NCBI GenBank assembly: GCA_023213395.1
Contig: CM041465.1
Span: forward strand, 207,025,741 to 207,089,740
Reading direction: 5' to 3'
DNA: 64,000 bases
Source: Cycas panzhihuaensis
Lineage: Eukaryota; Cycadophyta
The notes under the pieces were generated by a model. It ran no database searches. It was not told where the DNA came from and saw only the letters and a list, made by a program, of their open reading frames with translations. A program made the translations under genes and the position numbers. Shown in pieces: positions 46,380 through 59,839 of this stretch (position 1 is the stretch's first letter; each line of letters begins with the position of its first letter).

Positions 46380-47950
46380 TGGCTTATAATATAGGCTTAG
46401 ATGGTTTTAAAGGTAGGTAGGAGAGGGAATTAACTATAACATTTTTTTTCTCCTTTTTATAAGATATGGTAAAGTTGAACACATGTAGGTAATCAACCCA
46501 CTTGACTTGTTCTTTAAAAAGTACTAGTTAATCGAGGAGGTGGCAAAGACTATGGCCATTAGTTAAGATAGTAAATTTGGATCTAAGTAAATACTGACTC
46601 CATTTATCAATTGCATGGATGATGGCCTTCATCTCTTTTTGGTGTGCTAAATGTTAACATTTATGATCTTTAGGTTTTTAACTTTCAAAGGTAATTATAT
46701 AGAAACTTTGCTTGAGGATAACTCCTAAGCCTACTCCCAAGGGATTGTATTTCAGTTGGAATGGTTATGAAAAGTTTAGGATGGTTAATACTAGAGTGGC
46801 GGACATAAGTAATTTTAGGTAGTTGAATGAATCCTTAGCATTAAAGGACCACTAAAAGGAGTTCTTGCAAGTAAATTAGTTAGGGGGGTATTAATGGAAG
46901 CATATTTTTTTATGAATTAATGATAAAAATCTAGGAGTCCAAGGAAGGCTCAGAATTATGTTGGGTTCTTTGGGGTGGGCCATGTGGTGATGACTAAAAT
47001 TTTATCAGGGTCTACTTAGACTCCTATGGTAGACTTTAGTAGACTTTGTATTGGGAGAGAATTAGAAGGGCAATTTCTAAATATTGTAAATGATCAAATA
47101 TACGAGAACTATAGATAAGGATATTAGTAAAGAAGACAATGATAAACTTGTGAAGGTAGCGCTCAAAGATCTTATTCATTAGACCTTGAAATATGGTTGG
47201 GGCATTGCATAGCTTAATGGCATAACCTAAAATTTAAAATGCCTATGGTGTATTTGGAAAGCAATTTTATGGTGATCATTTATGGTGATAGGGATTTGAT
47301 AATACCTTTATTATAGGCCTAATTTTAAAAAAATGGTTGCCTTATAAATTTCATATAATATATTATTGATTCAAGGAGTAGGGAATTTGCTTTTAATAAT
47401 TAGCTTATTAAGCTTCTGATAATTAGCACAGAGTTGAAATAAATAATCTTTTTATCTTAATAAGCATAATGAAGGCTACATAAGGGATTTTACTAAGTTA
47501 TATTATCCCTATATCCATGAGATCCATTGTGATCCATTCAATTTAATTTTCTTGAAAGTAGGACTTGTAATAGGCTTATAGGCTAATGGGGCTATGAGGA
47601 TTTGAATGTTTAATGATATGGTAGAAGCCTCAGTCAAGGAGGGGTTACTTTGAAGTGGGTTAAAAATAGAATGATACTTAGTGAGTATGGTTTAGATGTC
47701 AAGGTAAATATTTGCTTGAGGCTAAATATTATTGAGACAGACTATGTATCTGACATTATTATTCAGCTATTTGCTCATTTGCTTTGAGGATAAGAGTTTA
47801 TTAGGAGGCATTTGAAGCTTATGTAGTTTGTGTATTTGTCAAAAGTGGTCTTTATGTAGAATGAATGTGTTAGTAGGGGAATTATTAGTGTTATAAGTAC
47901 CAGGGATTTAGAGCCATTAAACTCCTAGGATGGCATCCAATCCTCCTATA
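46380..47950 (-). pseudogene. C2 reverse transcriptase and RNase H
   Basis: The RT core is readable at about 47270-47100: GYAIKLCNAPTIFQGLMN, then 'IFERYLHKFIIVFFTNILIYS' in pieces, where FLDD has become FFTN, losing both catalytic aspartates. RNase H sequence follows to about 46380 with many stops. Motif order matches C1 and C3. Confidence 0.78.
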
Positions 47951-47959
47951 GAAAGGGCA

Positions 47960-48270
47960 TAAAAATTAGAATCCAATTAGTATATACCAATTTGGATATG
48001 GAGATTTTTAATGAGACCTACATAATAGAGTTTATAGTATCCCAGTAGGAAGTAAGTGAAACCAAAATTTGGCACTATATATAAGTTCAGTTGTCTAGCC
48101 AGGGAGATGTCGTTGAAGTTGAGCAATGTTCTAATATTAATTAGGATGGTGATAGGAGTCTTCTTTAAGGTGCCTTTGATTTGGAGAGGTTTGGGGTAGG
48201 AATTAGGGGAGATGGTAAAGGATATAATAGAAAGGAAAACTTTAAGTTCTAGCATGTGGTCAATGGGGGG
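47960..48270 (-). pseudogene. C2 protease
   Basis: The 92-codon frame 48255-47977 reads 'IKGTLKKTPITILINIRTLL' then 'NFNDISLARQLNL', the chromovirus retropepsin pattern in which DTGSTHNF is expected; here it is NIRTLLNF, so the catalytic Asp is lost. C3 has a very similar block at 59225-59430. Confidence 0.8.
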
Positions 48271-48299
48271 TTCTTTGGTTAGGTCTTTCTCAGGTTCAT

Positions 48300-49578
48300 T
48301 ATTTGTATCAAGATCTTCATCAGCTAATGTTGTAGGATTAATGGTGAAGACTATATATTTTGCTTTATAGACTCTACCATGTTTGATAGTCTATCATTTT
48401 GCACATTAGATGTAAAGGCTAGATTCTTATTATTATTGGCTTTGTTAAGGATTACTCGCTCATATCTTATGGCTTGTTCTATTATCGGTCTTTCTATTAT
48501 GGTGTGTTCTATTATAGGATAATCCTCCTATTAAGGTCATGGTTGTTGTGCATCTACTGGTCAAGAGCAATGGTACTATGGTGTATCCCAAAGAGAGATG
48601 AATATATATTTTGTTGTGAATTCTACTTCAACTACTTTGGCCATGGTTGTGGCCCATCTCAAAGTATTCAATAAGGATATTTTTAGATGCATATGGATGT
48701 ATTCTTTGAGTCTAACTACATATATTTCAACTAAGATTAATTGATCTACTTGCATATTAAACCTATTTTATAGAGATTAGAACTTATTTATGAAAGCTTC
48801 TACTATTGAGGACTATCTTAGTAGAGTGAGTTAGTTAATGAATGTTTGGTTCTATGTGTCCTCATATTGTTTAAAGAAGATTTTATAAAACTAATCTTAA
48901 TATTAGTTCGTAGGGTACTCCTTTTGCAACTACTAAAACCATTAATGAGCCTTTATATTTGGATGGATAGATGTGAAGGCAAGTTGGTCATTAATCAACA
49001 TAGGATGAAGTTGGAAATATAAGTCTAGTTTATTAATCTATTTCCTCACATTATCTTTATTTAGATCTAGATCAAAGATAGGAATATTGATCTTATGATA
49101 GAAGGGTTGTTATAATTGATGACTTTGGAATAGAGGAGGTAGTGCTATGTGCTATTAGTTGGATGGCCCTATTGGATTTGAGGTATTACCTTAGTTGATT
49201 ATTTACTAAAGTAGCTTTGAAAAGTTTTCAAGGTTAGTTTTGATGCTTACAAAATCACTTTTGATGGCTACAAATGCTTTTTGATGTTGGTCATTGATAT
49301 TGGTAATATCTTCTCATATGGTAGTGAACTCTTCCTTGATATATGTGATATTATTTTTTATCATCTAGATTTTATCTTCTTAGTTAAGTACCGTTGATAA
49401 CTATTGTTACAAGCTATCATAAGAGAATGAGATTATTCAAAGTGGGATGAGATAGGAGAAGAGGTTTTCACAAAGTAGGATTACAAAGAAAGAATGGAGC
49501 ATTGAAGTAGGGATATATAGAAAGAAAGGAATTTAAAGAGGTTTGAAGGTTAGTGAAGGAATGAGAAGGGATCAATGG
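48300..49578 (-). pseudogene. C2 Gag (C-terminal larger part)
   Basis: Minus reading gives 'LDLYFQLHPMLINDQLAFTS' and 'IHPNIKAH' near 49010-48930, then 'RLKEYIHMHLKISLLNTLRW' near 48720-48660. This is the retrotrans_gag pattern, similar to C3 gag. Cut at 49578 by element N. Confidence 0.72.
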
Positions 49579-49833
49579 TGTTATAAACCTTTTCCATAAC
49601 TAGATTTTGATAAAGGTATTTCAAAAAGCATTCATAGACACAAAAGATTTTGAATAGATTAAATAGTTAAATGACCATATAATTAATTGATTAATAAATA
49701 AGTGATTGTTTACCATACATCAAAGGCCATATTTATATGTATAATAGGCCCTTTCACTTAAAGGTTGCATCCTTTCAATAATACCCATTTGACAATAATA
49801 TAGTTAATTAACCTTTTAAGGAGGTTCATAACA
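49579..49833 (-). repeat. N 3' LTR
   Basis: 255 bp, TGTTATAAAC to GTTCATAACA on +. Confidence 0.88.
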
Positions 49834-49899
49834 ATTCCTCCCCCTTAAGATGTTTCGCCCATGAAACATAGTCAAATGATTGTAGTCCTTTAAATGAAT

Positions 49900-50480
49900 G
49901 ATGTCCTTTATTATAGTAGAGTCCATTAGGAAATTAGTTAGATGTTATAGGTATTTATTGGAAGATTCTTTTGATTGAAAACTTTGACTACTTTTTTCAT
50001 GTTTTTGGAATGCATGTGGATGCTTTTAGTTTCATCCTTTATATTCTTGCATAAAAAAACTTTAGTTTTACTCAGTCTTTTTCTTGACAATGTGATGGTT
50101 CTTTATTCCTTCTTAAATTGTATGAATTGTTTATCAATATTCATTTTGAAGGTTTCAAGTATACTGAGCCATTGACTGCCCAACATAATATCTACACCTC
50201 TAACATCCATGACACAGAAATTTTCTATAATGTTGATGTTACCAATAATAAGGTTAAGGTTCTTCATTATGCCCTAACTTGATATTACCTGTCTTCCTCT
50301 AATAGTCACCTAAAAATGGGAATCCTTAATGGGAATAACCTTAGTTATTGAGTATAGTTTTAATCAATGAAATTATGAGTTCTACCTGAATCTATCAAAA
50401 TTATGATAACTTGATTTTTGATAGATCCCTATAACTTTAATGTATTTGATTGGTTAAAACTACTCATAGATGATAATGAC
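49900..50480 (-). pseudogene. N aspartic protease and tail
   Basis: Minus reading: 'VIIILIDS' then GRTHNFID (about 50420-50375), the DSGxTHNF active-site pattern with the DS intact; then 'VDIMLGSQWLS' (about 50200-50165), the usual LG..WL flap-distal block, and 'FKMNIDKQFIQFKKE'. This is where gypsy polyproteins would continue into RT; instead the frame ends and the purine tract comes next. Confidence 0.78.
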
Positions 50481-50499
50481 ATTTTCAAGTTATCAAACT

Positions 50500-51420
50500 C
50501 GAGATTACAATAGCTTTCTTGATGCTCATAGTGATGACAATTCTTTTTATTTTTATTTTTACCCTTGTTCTTATTCATCAATATTATCATTAGGCAGCAA
50601 TCTAATTATATATAACTAGTTCTTTTGACATTTATGCCCAAGTTCCCACTTCTTCCTACATTTAAAATATAGGTTTCTTCTTCTTAACTCTTCTTGTTCT
50701 GTTCTTATTTTTTATATAATTGGTTTAGCAAGTCAATTCAAATTGATAGATAATCATTTATGTTGAGCACTTGGTAATAGATTATGTCAGATAGGTGGAG
50801 GAATATAGGGGCTTATATATGTTTTGCATAATGTATTGAGCTTATCTTCATGTATTCTTACTATTTGTATTTCTTTATTAAGATCTTTTGATTCATGGAC
50901 CTTAACGTCAACTTAGATTTTTGTTATCAGGCCATCTATATATTACTAGATAAGTCGATTAGTCAAGATGTCTACTAATACATAGGTTAATTTTGTGAAG
51001 GTTGTACTGTATTCTTCCACAGAGCCTATTTATTTCAATCATTGTAACTCATAATAGTAATTATGGTTGTCTATCATTTCAAATCGTTCGATGAATAAAC
51101 ATACGAACTCTTTCCAGGTCAGAAGTTGATTTTGAAAAGACGTTCATTCGAGACATTATCACCATTCACATGTTATGCCATCCATGTGTAGAGTGGATAA
51201 TTAAACCTATTATGATGATTTAATTTCTACTAGACGAATATAGTTTTCCATTTGTTGGATCCAAACTCTTAGTTCATGTGATTTCTTCTCGATATTAAAG
51301 TATTGTATCATAATTTTTTCTATTTTTTTTTTAATGACTATATACTTTGCAAGTAATTAAATTATGCCTAGAAACTCATTATCTTTTGTTCCTCAAGGGT
51401 TAGATTTTGGTATTCATTTT
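50500..51420 (-). pseudogene. N Gag with zinc knuckle
   Basis: Retrotrans_gag reading near 51120-50890: 'WKEFVCLFIERFEMIDNHNY', then GSVEEYSTTFTKLTYVL. The zinc knuckle is near 50700-50640: LYFKCRKKWELGHKC, the CFKCGxKWxxGHKC type with its first Cys changed to Tyr. Stops interrupt both. This knuckle type belongs to Ty3/gypsy elements. Confidence 0.8.
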
Positions 51421-51439
51421 GATATTTCTAATAACTTCA

Positions 51440-52200
51440 TTTTTAGTATTAATTAGAGTCATCTAAAGACCTAAATAATTTTTTGTGTTCTAATTTCTGA
51501 TATGAGACTATTGACACATTGCTTTATCCTTAGAATCTAGAACAATCAACTCTTCTTTCCTGCTCATTACTATGATTATTAATTTATCTAAAATCTTATG
51601 TAAAGTATGACTTAAGAGAGAATTTGATGTATGGATTGCTTCATAAACTGCTTGAGTGATTAGTTTGATAATATCCTTTTAGACGGTGTTGTCTTCCATC
51701 TCTTATGTATTCATCACTTTAATAATTATATATATATGATTCCACTGCTTATTTATTGTGTTTGATTTACTAGAGAAAATAGAATATATGTGTTTCTCTA
51801 GTTATCCTACTTTATCTTCTTTTACTGATGCATAAATCTTATATAATGAGTGAGGACTTTAATACTCCAAAATAATATTCTGATCTTTGCTTGATACCAC
51901 TTAAGGTGACCTAGCCTAGTCAACTTGTAAACAAGAGGCTAATTTGGTTAAATATTTAGTATGCAAAGATAATTGATTAATATTGAGTCAATGATTGGTA
52001 GGTTAATTATAATATATATAATAGTAAGGTGTCTTAGAAGAAGAAGGAAATTAAATATCCAATGTAAAGTTAAAAATATTGTCTAATAGATATTATGACA
52101 ACCAAAGATTATGAATATAGCATAAAGCTTTTGAGAATAGTTAAGTGACTTAAGGACTTTGTATTTGTCTATTGTCATATGCGTTATTGTATGTTAATGG
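51440..52200 (-). other. N leader next to gag
   Basis: A/T-rich, no recognised coding content; leads into the TA microsatellite. Confidence 0.5.
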
Positions 52201-52264
52201 ACACATATATACAATATATATATATATGATATTGATAGAATAAATATATATAATATGTAAATAA

Positions 52265-53610
<1,346 letters not shown>

Positions 53611-53619
53611 CAATGATTA

Positions 53620-54463
53620 AATAACATATATAAATAAGAGATAGGATAAATATTAAAAATAGATATATGTTGATATTAAAAGTATAATAGAAGGACACAT
53701 GAATATTAAAGTAATAATATTAAATGATACATGATAGAATATGTTAATATTATAATTGAAGGATGAATAGAATTTATTATATATTTAAGGTATATACAGT
53801 TAGGGTTGTAAAATTAGGGCAATGAATAGAAGATTTAGAAGACAAAGCATGATTAAGGATTGGTAGCACAAGATGTAGAAAAGAAGATGATGCAGACAAA
53901 AGAATAGGGAGATGCAAGGACATAAAGATAAGGAACATGATGTCGAGGAATGGAAAATAAATGAGGAATAGAAAATAGAAGAGACAAATTAGAATAAAAC
54001 AAAAAGGACAGAATGGAAGAATGATGGAACGAGAGCAAGAGTGTGATGGAATGGAACAAGGTGAGGACAGAACAAAATAGGAATCTGATACAAAACTAGA
54101 TGTAATAATAATAGAATGGATGAAAATCAGAGATAGCATAAGACAAGAATTAGATAAAATGTGAAAACCTAGATGGGGGCAGGGTTGAATTAGATGTGAT
54201 ATAGTTAGTATAGAACAAGAATGTAACCTATATACAATAGATCTCCTTATATGATTTGAGGTAATGTGCTTAACTACTAGGTTAAGTGTTCATGTTAAGT
54301 AAGATTTACAGGAATGTGATCTATTGATGGTGCTTTCTTCTCACTAATAGTACAATCTCTTAAATGTTAGATTAGAGTCTGAATATAGTGATATTCTTTT
54401 CATGTAAGTACTTCAGTCACTTCACTCGATAAATAATTGAAGATGGTTCCTCACAGAGTAAGA
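53620..54463 (-). other. N leader next to primer site
   Basis: Contains a strongly purine-rich + strand zone (53820-54080) with repeated AGAATGGAA-like words. The 120-codon minus frame 54139-53777 is hydrophobic but arises from the pyrimidine bias. Confidence 0.5.
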
Positions 54464-54480
54464 AACTAGCTTTGATACCA
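54464..54480 (-). other. N primer-binding site
   Basis: Minus strand TGGTATCAAAGCTAGTT, two bases from the 5' LTR. Confidence 0.85.
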
Positions 54481-54482
54481 AT

Positions 54483-54737
54483 TATTATGGACTTTTTCTA
54501 TAACTAGAGTATGATGAAGGGATTTTAGAGAACATCCACATATACAAGAGCTTTTGAATAGATTAAATAGTTAAATGACCATATAATTGATTGATTGATG
54601 AATAAGTGATCATTTACCATACATTGGAGGTCATATTTATATGTATAATAGGCCCTTTCATTTAAAGGTTACATCCTTTTAATAATACCCATTCAATAAT
54701 AATATAGTTAATTAATCTTTTAAGGAGGTTCATAATA
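54483..54737 (-). repeat. N 5' LTR
   Basis: 255 bp, partner of 49579-49833. Both termini have decayed (TATTATGG and CATAATA instead of TG and CA ends). Confidence 0.87.
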
Positions 54738-55962
54738 GAGGGGGAGGGGAGTGTCTATAGCTTGTTGAGCTCAAAAGTATAATGGATTCACCTAATATAC
54801 CAAAACAAGTGCAAGAAGCTCATAAAGATGGGGTTAGTATGTTTTAACTAAAATTTTTAGGTGGTAGAGCCTATAGGGTGCCTATATATCATTGTACCAA
54901 AAAATCTTGAGTTAAAACTACCCTCGTAGAAAATGAATAGCATAATGCATTGATCAAAATAATACATATAAGTCACTAAGGGTAATTTTGAGCCATGGAT
55001 ATTTTTTTATTTTTCTTTAAAAATTTTAAACTCAAGTCTAACTACACCAATTATTTCTAAATTTGAGAAGTATTTTGATAATTAGAATTCCTTGTAGATT
55101 AGGAGATGACTTTTTTTTTAAATCTAATCATTTGTAGTTTTTTTTTTTTTGTGGGCTAGAAATATTATTAATAGGCAATTACTTATACAATTATGTTTAG
55201 CACATATGAAGATGTTAATTAAAGGTCTATTATCTTATGTCTTTAGATCTTAAGTGGAAAGTAGAACATTCTAAGTAGGATGTTAGTAGTAACAAGGTAT
55301 CTTACTAATCACTAGATAAGGTATACTTGGTCTTGTAGGTTTATCAATAAACATCTTATGTAGAAGTTTGAGATAGGTAGCTCAGTGGCACTAACTACTA
55401 ATCACTATACTATAGGGCTTCGACAACCTATAATTTTCCTATGCTAGTAAGAATTTGGGACATAGAGGGGTCCTCTTATATACCCAAAGGTATATGGAGG
55501 CTTAATTTCATAGCCAAGTATGAAGGGGGTGGAAAATCCATATTACACTTAGAATAGATCCCTATTATTTTTATAGACTCCTAGTATAAAGTCTCTACCT
55601 AGATACTTTAGGTAACCACCATGTAGAGTTATCTACCTGGGAATGAGGAGTAGAAGGGGAAAGGATAGCCACCAAGTAAATATATCTACCATTAGATTAA
55701 TGACACAAGTACTGTATTAAAATAAAATTGAACTAAATTGAATCAAATTCAAAGGAAAGGTGTTGAGCATTACCAAGGGGGGAAATTTTCCTTTTTTTAT
55801 GACTCCTAAATACCTCTAGTTCTATTTCTCAGTCTCCTTGTGGAGAGAGTACTGAGAGAAGGTCTTTCCTTGATCTCTACTTATGGAAAAGGGATACTTA
55901 ATCTAGTTGGGAAAAAAACTTCCCTGATTTTCACCTATTATGTAGCTCCCCTTAGTTATGTA
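54738..55962 (-). other. C2 leader / gag start
   Basis: No clear domain. It includes a G-rich purine run at 54738-54751 and a tRNA-like segment near 55371-55430 (see next entry). Confidence 0.5.
55371..55430 (+). other. tRNA-like (possible SINE) segment
   Basis: TAGCTCAGTGG (55378-55388) matches the Pol III A box, and GGCTTCGACAACC (55416-55428) resembles a B box inside a TATAGG..CCTATA stem, at tRNA-like spacing. It lacks a full cloverleaf, so a decayed SINE or tRNA relic is more likely than a tRNA gene. Confidence 0.35.
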
Positions 55963-55979
55963 GCCAAGCTTTGATACCA
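55963..55979 (-). other. C2 primer-binding site
   Basis: Minus strand TGGTATCAAAGCTTGGC, two bases from the 5' LTR. Confidence 0.87.
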
Positions 55980-55981
55980 CT

Positions 55982-56322
55982 TGATATGGTTACTCCTAGT
56001 ATTTTATCACATCTAAATAAAAAATTAAAAATAAGACACAAAAAATGAGAATAAATAAACACTAAATTGAACATCAAAAGATTACACTAAAGGGCAATAG
56101 CAATTTCACATTTAAAATTAATCTTATTTTATATCCATAGAGTTTTAAATAGGCAAGTTATTTGTTTAGTAAATAAATCTTATTGGAAAGACATTTAGTC
56201 TTTGTTTCCATTAGTGACCCTAAGTAGCCCACACATAGATTTTAATGGACAACATTAATATTTTCTTCTTACTAATGAGTACATTCATATGAGTTCTGCC
56301 AACCACTAGTGATTATATAACA
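55982..56322 (-). repeat. C2 5' LTR
   Basis: 341 bp, TGATATGGTT to TATATAACA on +. Partner of 44009-44342. Confidence 0.85.
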
Positions 56323-56327
56323 GACAT

Positions 56328-56414
56328 GGAATAGATAAGGGAGTGAGTGAAAGATTAATTAATTGAAATATAATATAGATGATATATATATACACATGAA
56401 GTATGTTATATAGT
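56328..56414 (-). repeat. LTR X3, second segment
   Basis: Resumes family X right after the C2 duplication (GGAATAGATAAGGGAG, compare X2 near 42580) and is cut again at 56415 by C3. Confidence 0.7.
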
Positions 56415-56799
56415 TGCCTCTAATAGTAGGACTTGGCTACTAGTACATGAGACCAAGGGACTTGATTGTTAATGCTAGCTATTAATATTTATGTATGGGT
56501 CACTTGCTTCCATTATTAGAATGTATGCCACTAACACCTATTAATGGAAATTCATAAGGAAATCATTTGTTTTCTTTATAAGGCCTCATCAAATATAGAG
56601 GGATTATTTATTGTGTATTGAATATCTTATTTGTAGCATACTATAGTATTACTTTGGTATCCTTTTGATGCTCTTTAAGTATGTAATAAACTATTTTTTA
56701 TCAATAAAGATTGATTTTCTATATTATTATTCAAGTCATTATGCCCTTTAAGTTATTTTAGTCAATTACATATATGGAAACTAGGGTATACCTGCTCTA
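56415..56799 (+). repeat. C3 5' LTR
   Basis: Starts TGCCTCTAAT, related to C1 3' LTR at 2791. AATAAA-like sites near 56688 and 56704. Ends CTGCTCTA (CA to TA). Confidence 0.7.
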
Positions 56800-56801
56800 A
56801 G

Positions 56802-56815
56802 TGGCATCAGAGCTT
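56802..56815 (+). other. C3 primer-binding site
   Basis: TGGCATCAGAGCTT, one base from the initiator-Met tRNA complement. Confidence 0.87.
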
Positions 56816-58120
56816 AACTCAAAGGACCGTTCTATAGTAGCAAGGAAATAATAGAGCAAACATAAAGACAAAATCAAGGTAAAAGAAGTGGAAATTTAGG
56901 TAGTTTAGTAGGATTTTTTTCCACCTTTAGTAATATTTATAACTCTTTCCTTTTTACAAATTTCTTACTTCCTATCATAAGATATTTTTCTATATTTTGT
57001 ACGTAGTGGTCTAGGTAAACACCCTATTTTAGGGGTTTTAAAATATCCATAAGAGAGTTATTGTTATTAGCTAGTCATACTTTGGGATCAGCTAGCACAT
57101 GAAGTGAGGTAATCTATTTACTAATACTCAAGCTTTAAGCAGTGCCTATATATAAAATTGAGTCTCTTTATACCTTCAGGTATATAAGAAGACCCTTGTC
57201 TTTTTTCTTTTCTTTGAAGCCTAGAATATGTAAATAGTTATTCGTCTTCCACCTATAGTACATTAGTTAGTAGTTAGTTCTAAGAAGACACTCTTCACAA
57301 ATACCTTAGACATGGATAATACATCTATACGTATGTTAACCCTTTATAATTAGTACCTTGAGATATTGGCCTATTGTTCTTGACAATTAAGAAGTTTATA
57401 GGAGAGCCTATAGATTAGGCATTCCTTGAGTCAAACATTTATCTAGAAATTAGTTGTTCAAACTCTAGTTTAGGCCTGTAATAACTACTAAAATTGTTCT
57501 TCATTGACATACTATTATCAAAACCCTTACCAATAAATTTTACAATCAAAACCCCCATCAATAGAATATAAATTAAGAAAAAAAAAAAAAGAAAAAACTG
57601 GAGACTATAGGCTCATCTCTCTAAATAGTCACTTCTATAAATATCAATTTATTGTAAAGGAAAGCTTTACCAATGTAATGTATATAAAAGGAAAGAAATA
57701 AAAGTTCAAAAAGTTTAAATTTATCCTTATTTTTCATTTACATCATTTTAATAAGAGCATTATGCTATTTATTTTACATTAGGTTAGTTTTAATCACCAT
57801 ATTCAGGGAAAAATAACATATATATACCCCTTGGTCCCCATGACTAAATTTTAGTATATAATCTTACCTACCTCATCTTGATGAATATATAATTTTTGTC
57901 TTACTAAACTAAGTGAGACTATTACATAATTTTAGGGGAAAATAGTCTATAAACAACCTATATAGTTTTTGTAATTAAGGGGTTAATAGGATATAGATAT
58001 ACCCCCACTCCTCTTATCCTTCTACATTATTCCCTAACTCTTTAGGATTGTTCTTTCTATCTATTTCCTTTTTTCTTCAAAACCCCTTCTTCTTACCTTG
58101 TCCCTCCTCCTCGAATATGT
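56816..58120 (+). other. C3 leader
   Basis: A/T-rich, no coding domain recognised. A-rich run near 57579-57593. Confidence 0.55.
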
Positions 58121-58129
58121 TTCTATTAA

Positions 58130-59160
58130 CTCATCTTAATAACTAATATCTACTTACTCCTACTCAAGTAGATCAAATTTCAACATTAGAAACCCAATAC
58201 AACTCCTTAACTAGTAATATCATAAAACTCTCAGATGGCATTGCAAAGATTTCCATGTAAATATCTAATATGTCCTCTTCCCTTAATTTAACTAGTAGCT
58301 CTCCACCACCTCCACCTCTCCCACACATGCACCTCCCATGTCAACAACCACTATACCACAAAATAAACAATCCTAACATTTAACTTAAACCTTAATAAGG
58401 ACACCACATAAAGTTGGATCAATAAGTTAAAGTCACACTTCTCTCTCATGCCCATGTCATTAGATGAAAAATCAACATTTGCTTTCATACACCTTGAAGG
58501 CAAAGTACACCACTAGTTTGGTTGGTCTAAACATGCAAATCCCACCAAACAAACATAGAACTTGTTTTGTAAATGTTTTTTCAAATAGTATGATGACATG
58601 TGAAATCAAGTTGTCTTTACTAAACTTACCTATCTTAAATAGATAACTTCAATTAAAGCATATATTAAAGAGTTTCATGCCCTATAGAACCAAGTCTCTT
58701 AAACCCTTGATCAATGTATAATCATTGATTTATATGTATCTAGCCTTAAGAACCACATCCAAATGTGCCTTAAGGTGGTTTGTCTAATGACTCTCAAAGA
58801 AGACATATCCATGGAAACATAAGTTAAAGTAGAGTTCTTGGAAAAACTACCAACTATTTTCTATTGAGATCCTACCTAGTATTAATGCCTTAATCTTATG
58901 AATCAAAATTATCAAAGTTAATACATAGATGATTTATAACACCTAAAAACAAAACATCCTTTAGAGTATACACCCATAGTAGAAGTAAACAACTATTGAG
59001 AGGCTAATATATACATCAAGTACATAGAGAAGTGGACATTTAATCATGGAAAGGCATGCAAAGCTAAGAGAATGGCCTTTACAATTGATCCTAACCTCCT
59101 TATACTAAAAGATTTAAACTATAGGCATGAGCCAAGTGATGACCCCCACTCTTAAGAATT
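58130..59160 (+). pseudogene. C3 Gag remnant
   Basis: 'MSLDEKSTFAFIHLEGKVHH' at about 58451-58515 is the retrotrans_gag block (..DQ.AFA.IHL.G.A..W). Later LIDQCIIIDLYVSSLKNHI-like and 'VKVEFLEKLPTIF' traces occur. Stops at former Q/W codons. Confidence 0.72.
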
Positions 59161-59219
59161 CTTCCTTAACCCTAAACCAAATGTATCTTTGGTAACTTTT
59201 TCCTCTATGTCTTACCTTA

Positions 59220-59830
59220 AACCCCTTAGATTCAAAGGTACACTTTAAAAAATCCCCATTACTATCCTAATTAAATATCATGTATAACTCAACTTCATTG
59301 ATATATCATTAGCCAAATAAATTAACCTATATAATGTCACTAAAGCTAGATTCACCTACTCCTTACTAGGATACTATATACTTTAATATGTAAGAAATCT
59401 TAAAAATTTGTATATCTAGTTTGGCATTAATTGCTTAGTATCCTACTTTTATGCTTTATTTATAAAAGAAGCTAATATTATCCTAAGAGTCTATTGGATT
59501 CAAACTCTTAGCACATATAACATAAATAAATCTTCTACTAACCCCATTCAACCCCCTCCTAATAAACTTCTCTCTCCTAACTGAATGTATAAACAACTTA
59601 ATAGTAATGTTGATTATATAATCTATATTAATAATATTGAATCCAAACCCATGACTCACCATGACATCCAACACATCCTTAACCAATACCAATATGTCTT
59701 TCCCCCTCTTACTCCTAGTCCCCCCCATATCATGGCTTTCACCATGATATTAAGCTCAAGAACCTTTACAAACCTATCAAGCTTAGACTCTACTATAATT
59801 CATATTTTTAAAATAATAAAATTTTAAAAA
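59220..59830 (+). pseudogene. C3 protease and linker
   Basis: 'FKGTL*KIPITILI' at 59231-59272 then FIDISLAK*INLYNV, closely like C2 48255-47977; the catalytic DTG is lost. The 80-codon frame 59585-59827 ('HHDIQHILNQYQYVFPPLTP') is the linker before RT. Confidence 0.75.
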
Positions 59831-59839
59831 TTACTTTTG

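Noticed and set aside
53777-54139. 120-codon hydrophobic minus frame resembling a membrane protein
   Set aside because: The + strand is purine-biased, which forces Ser/Phe/Leu/Ile codons on the minus strand; no start context, homologue or neighbour supports a gene.
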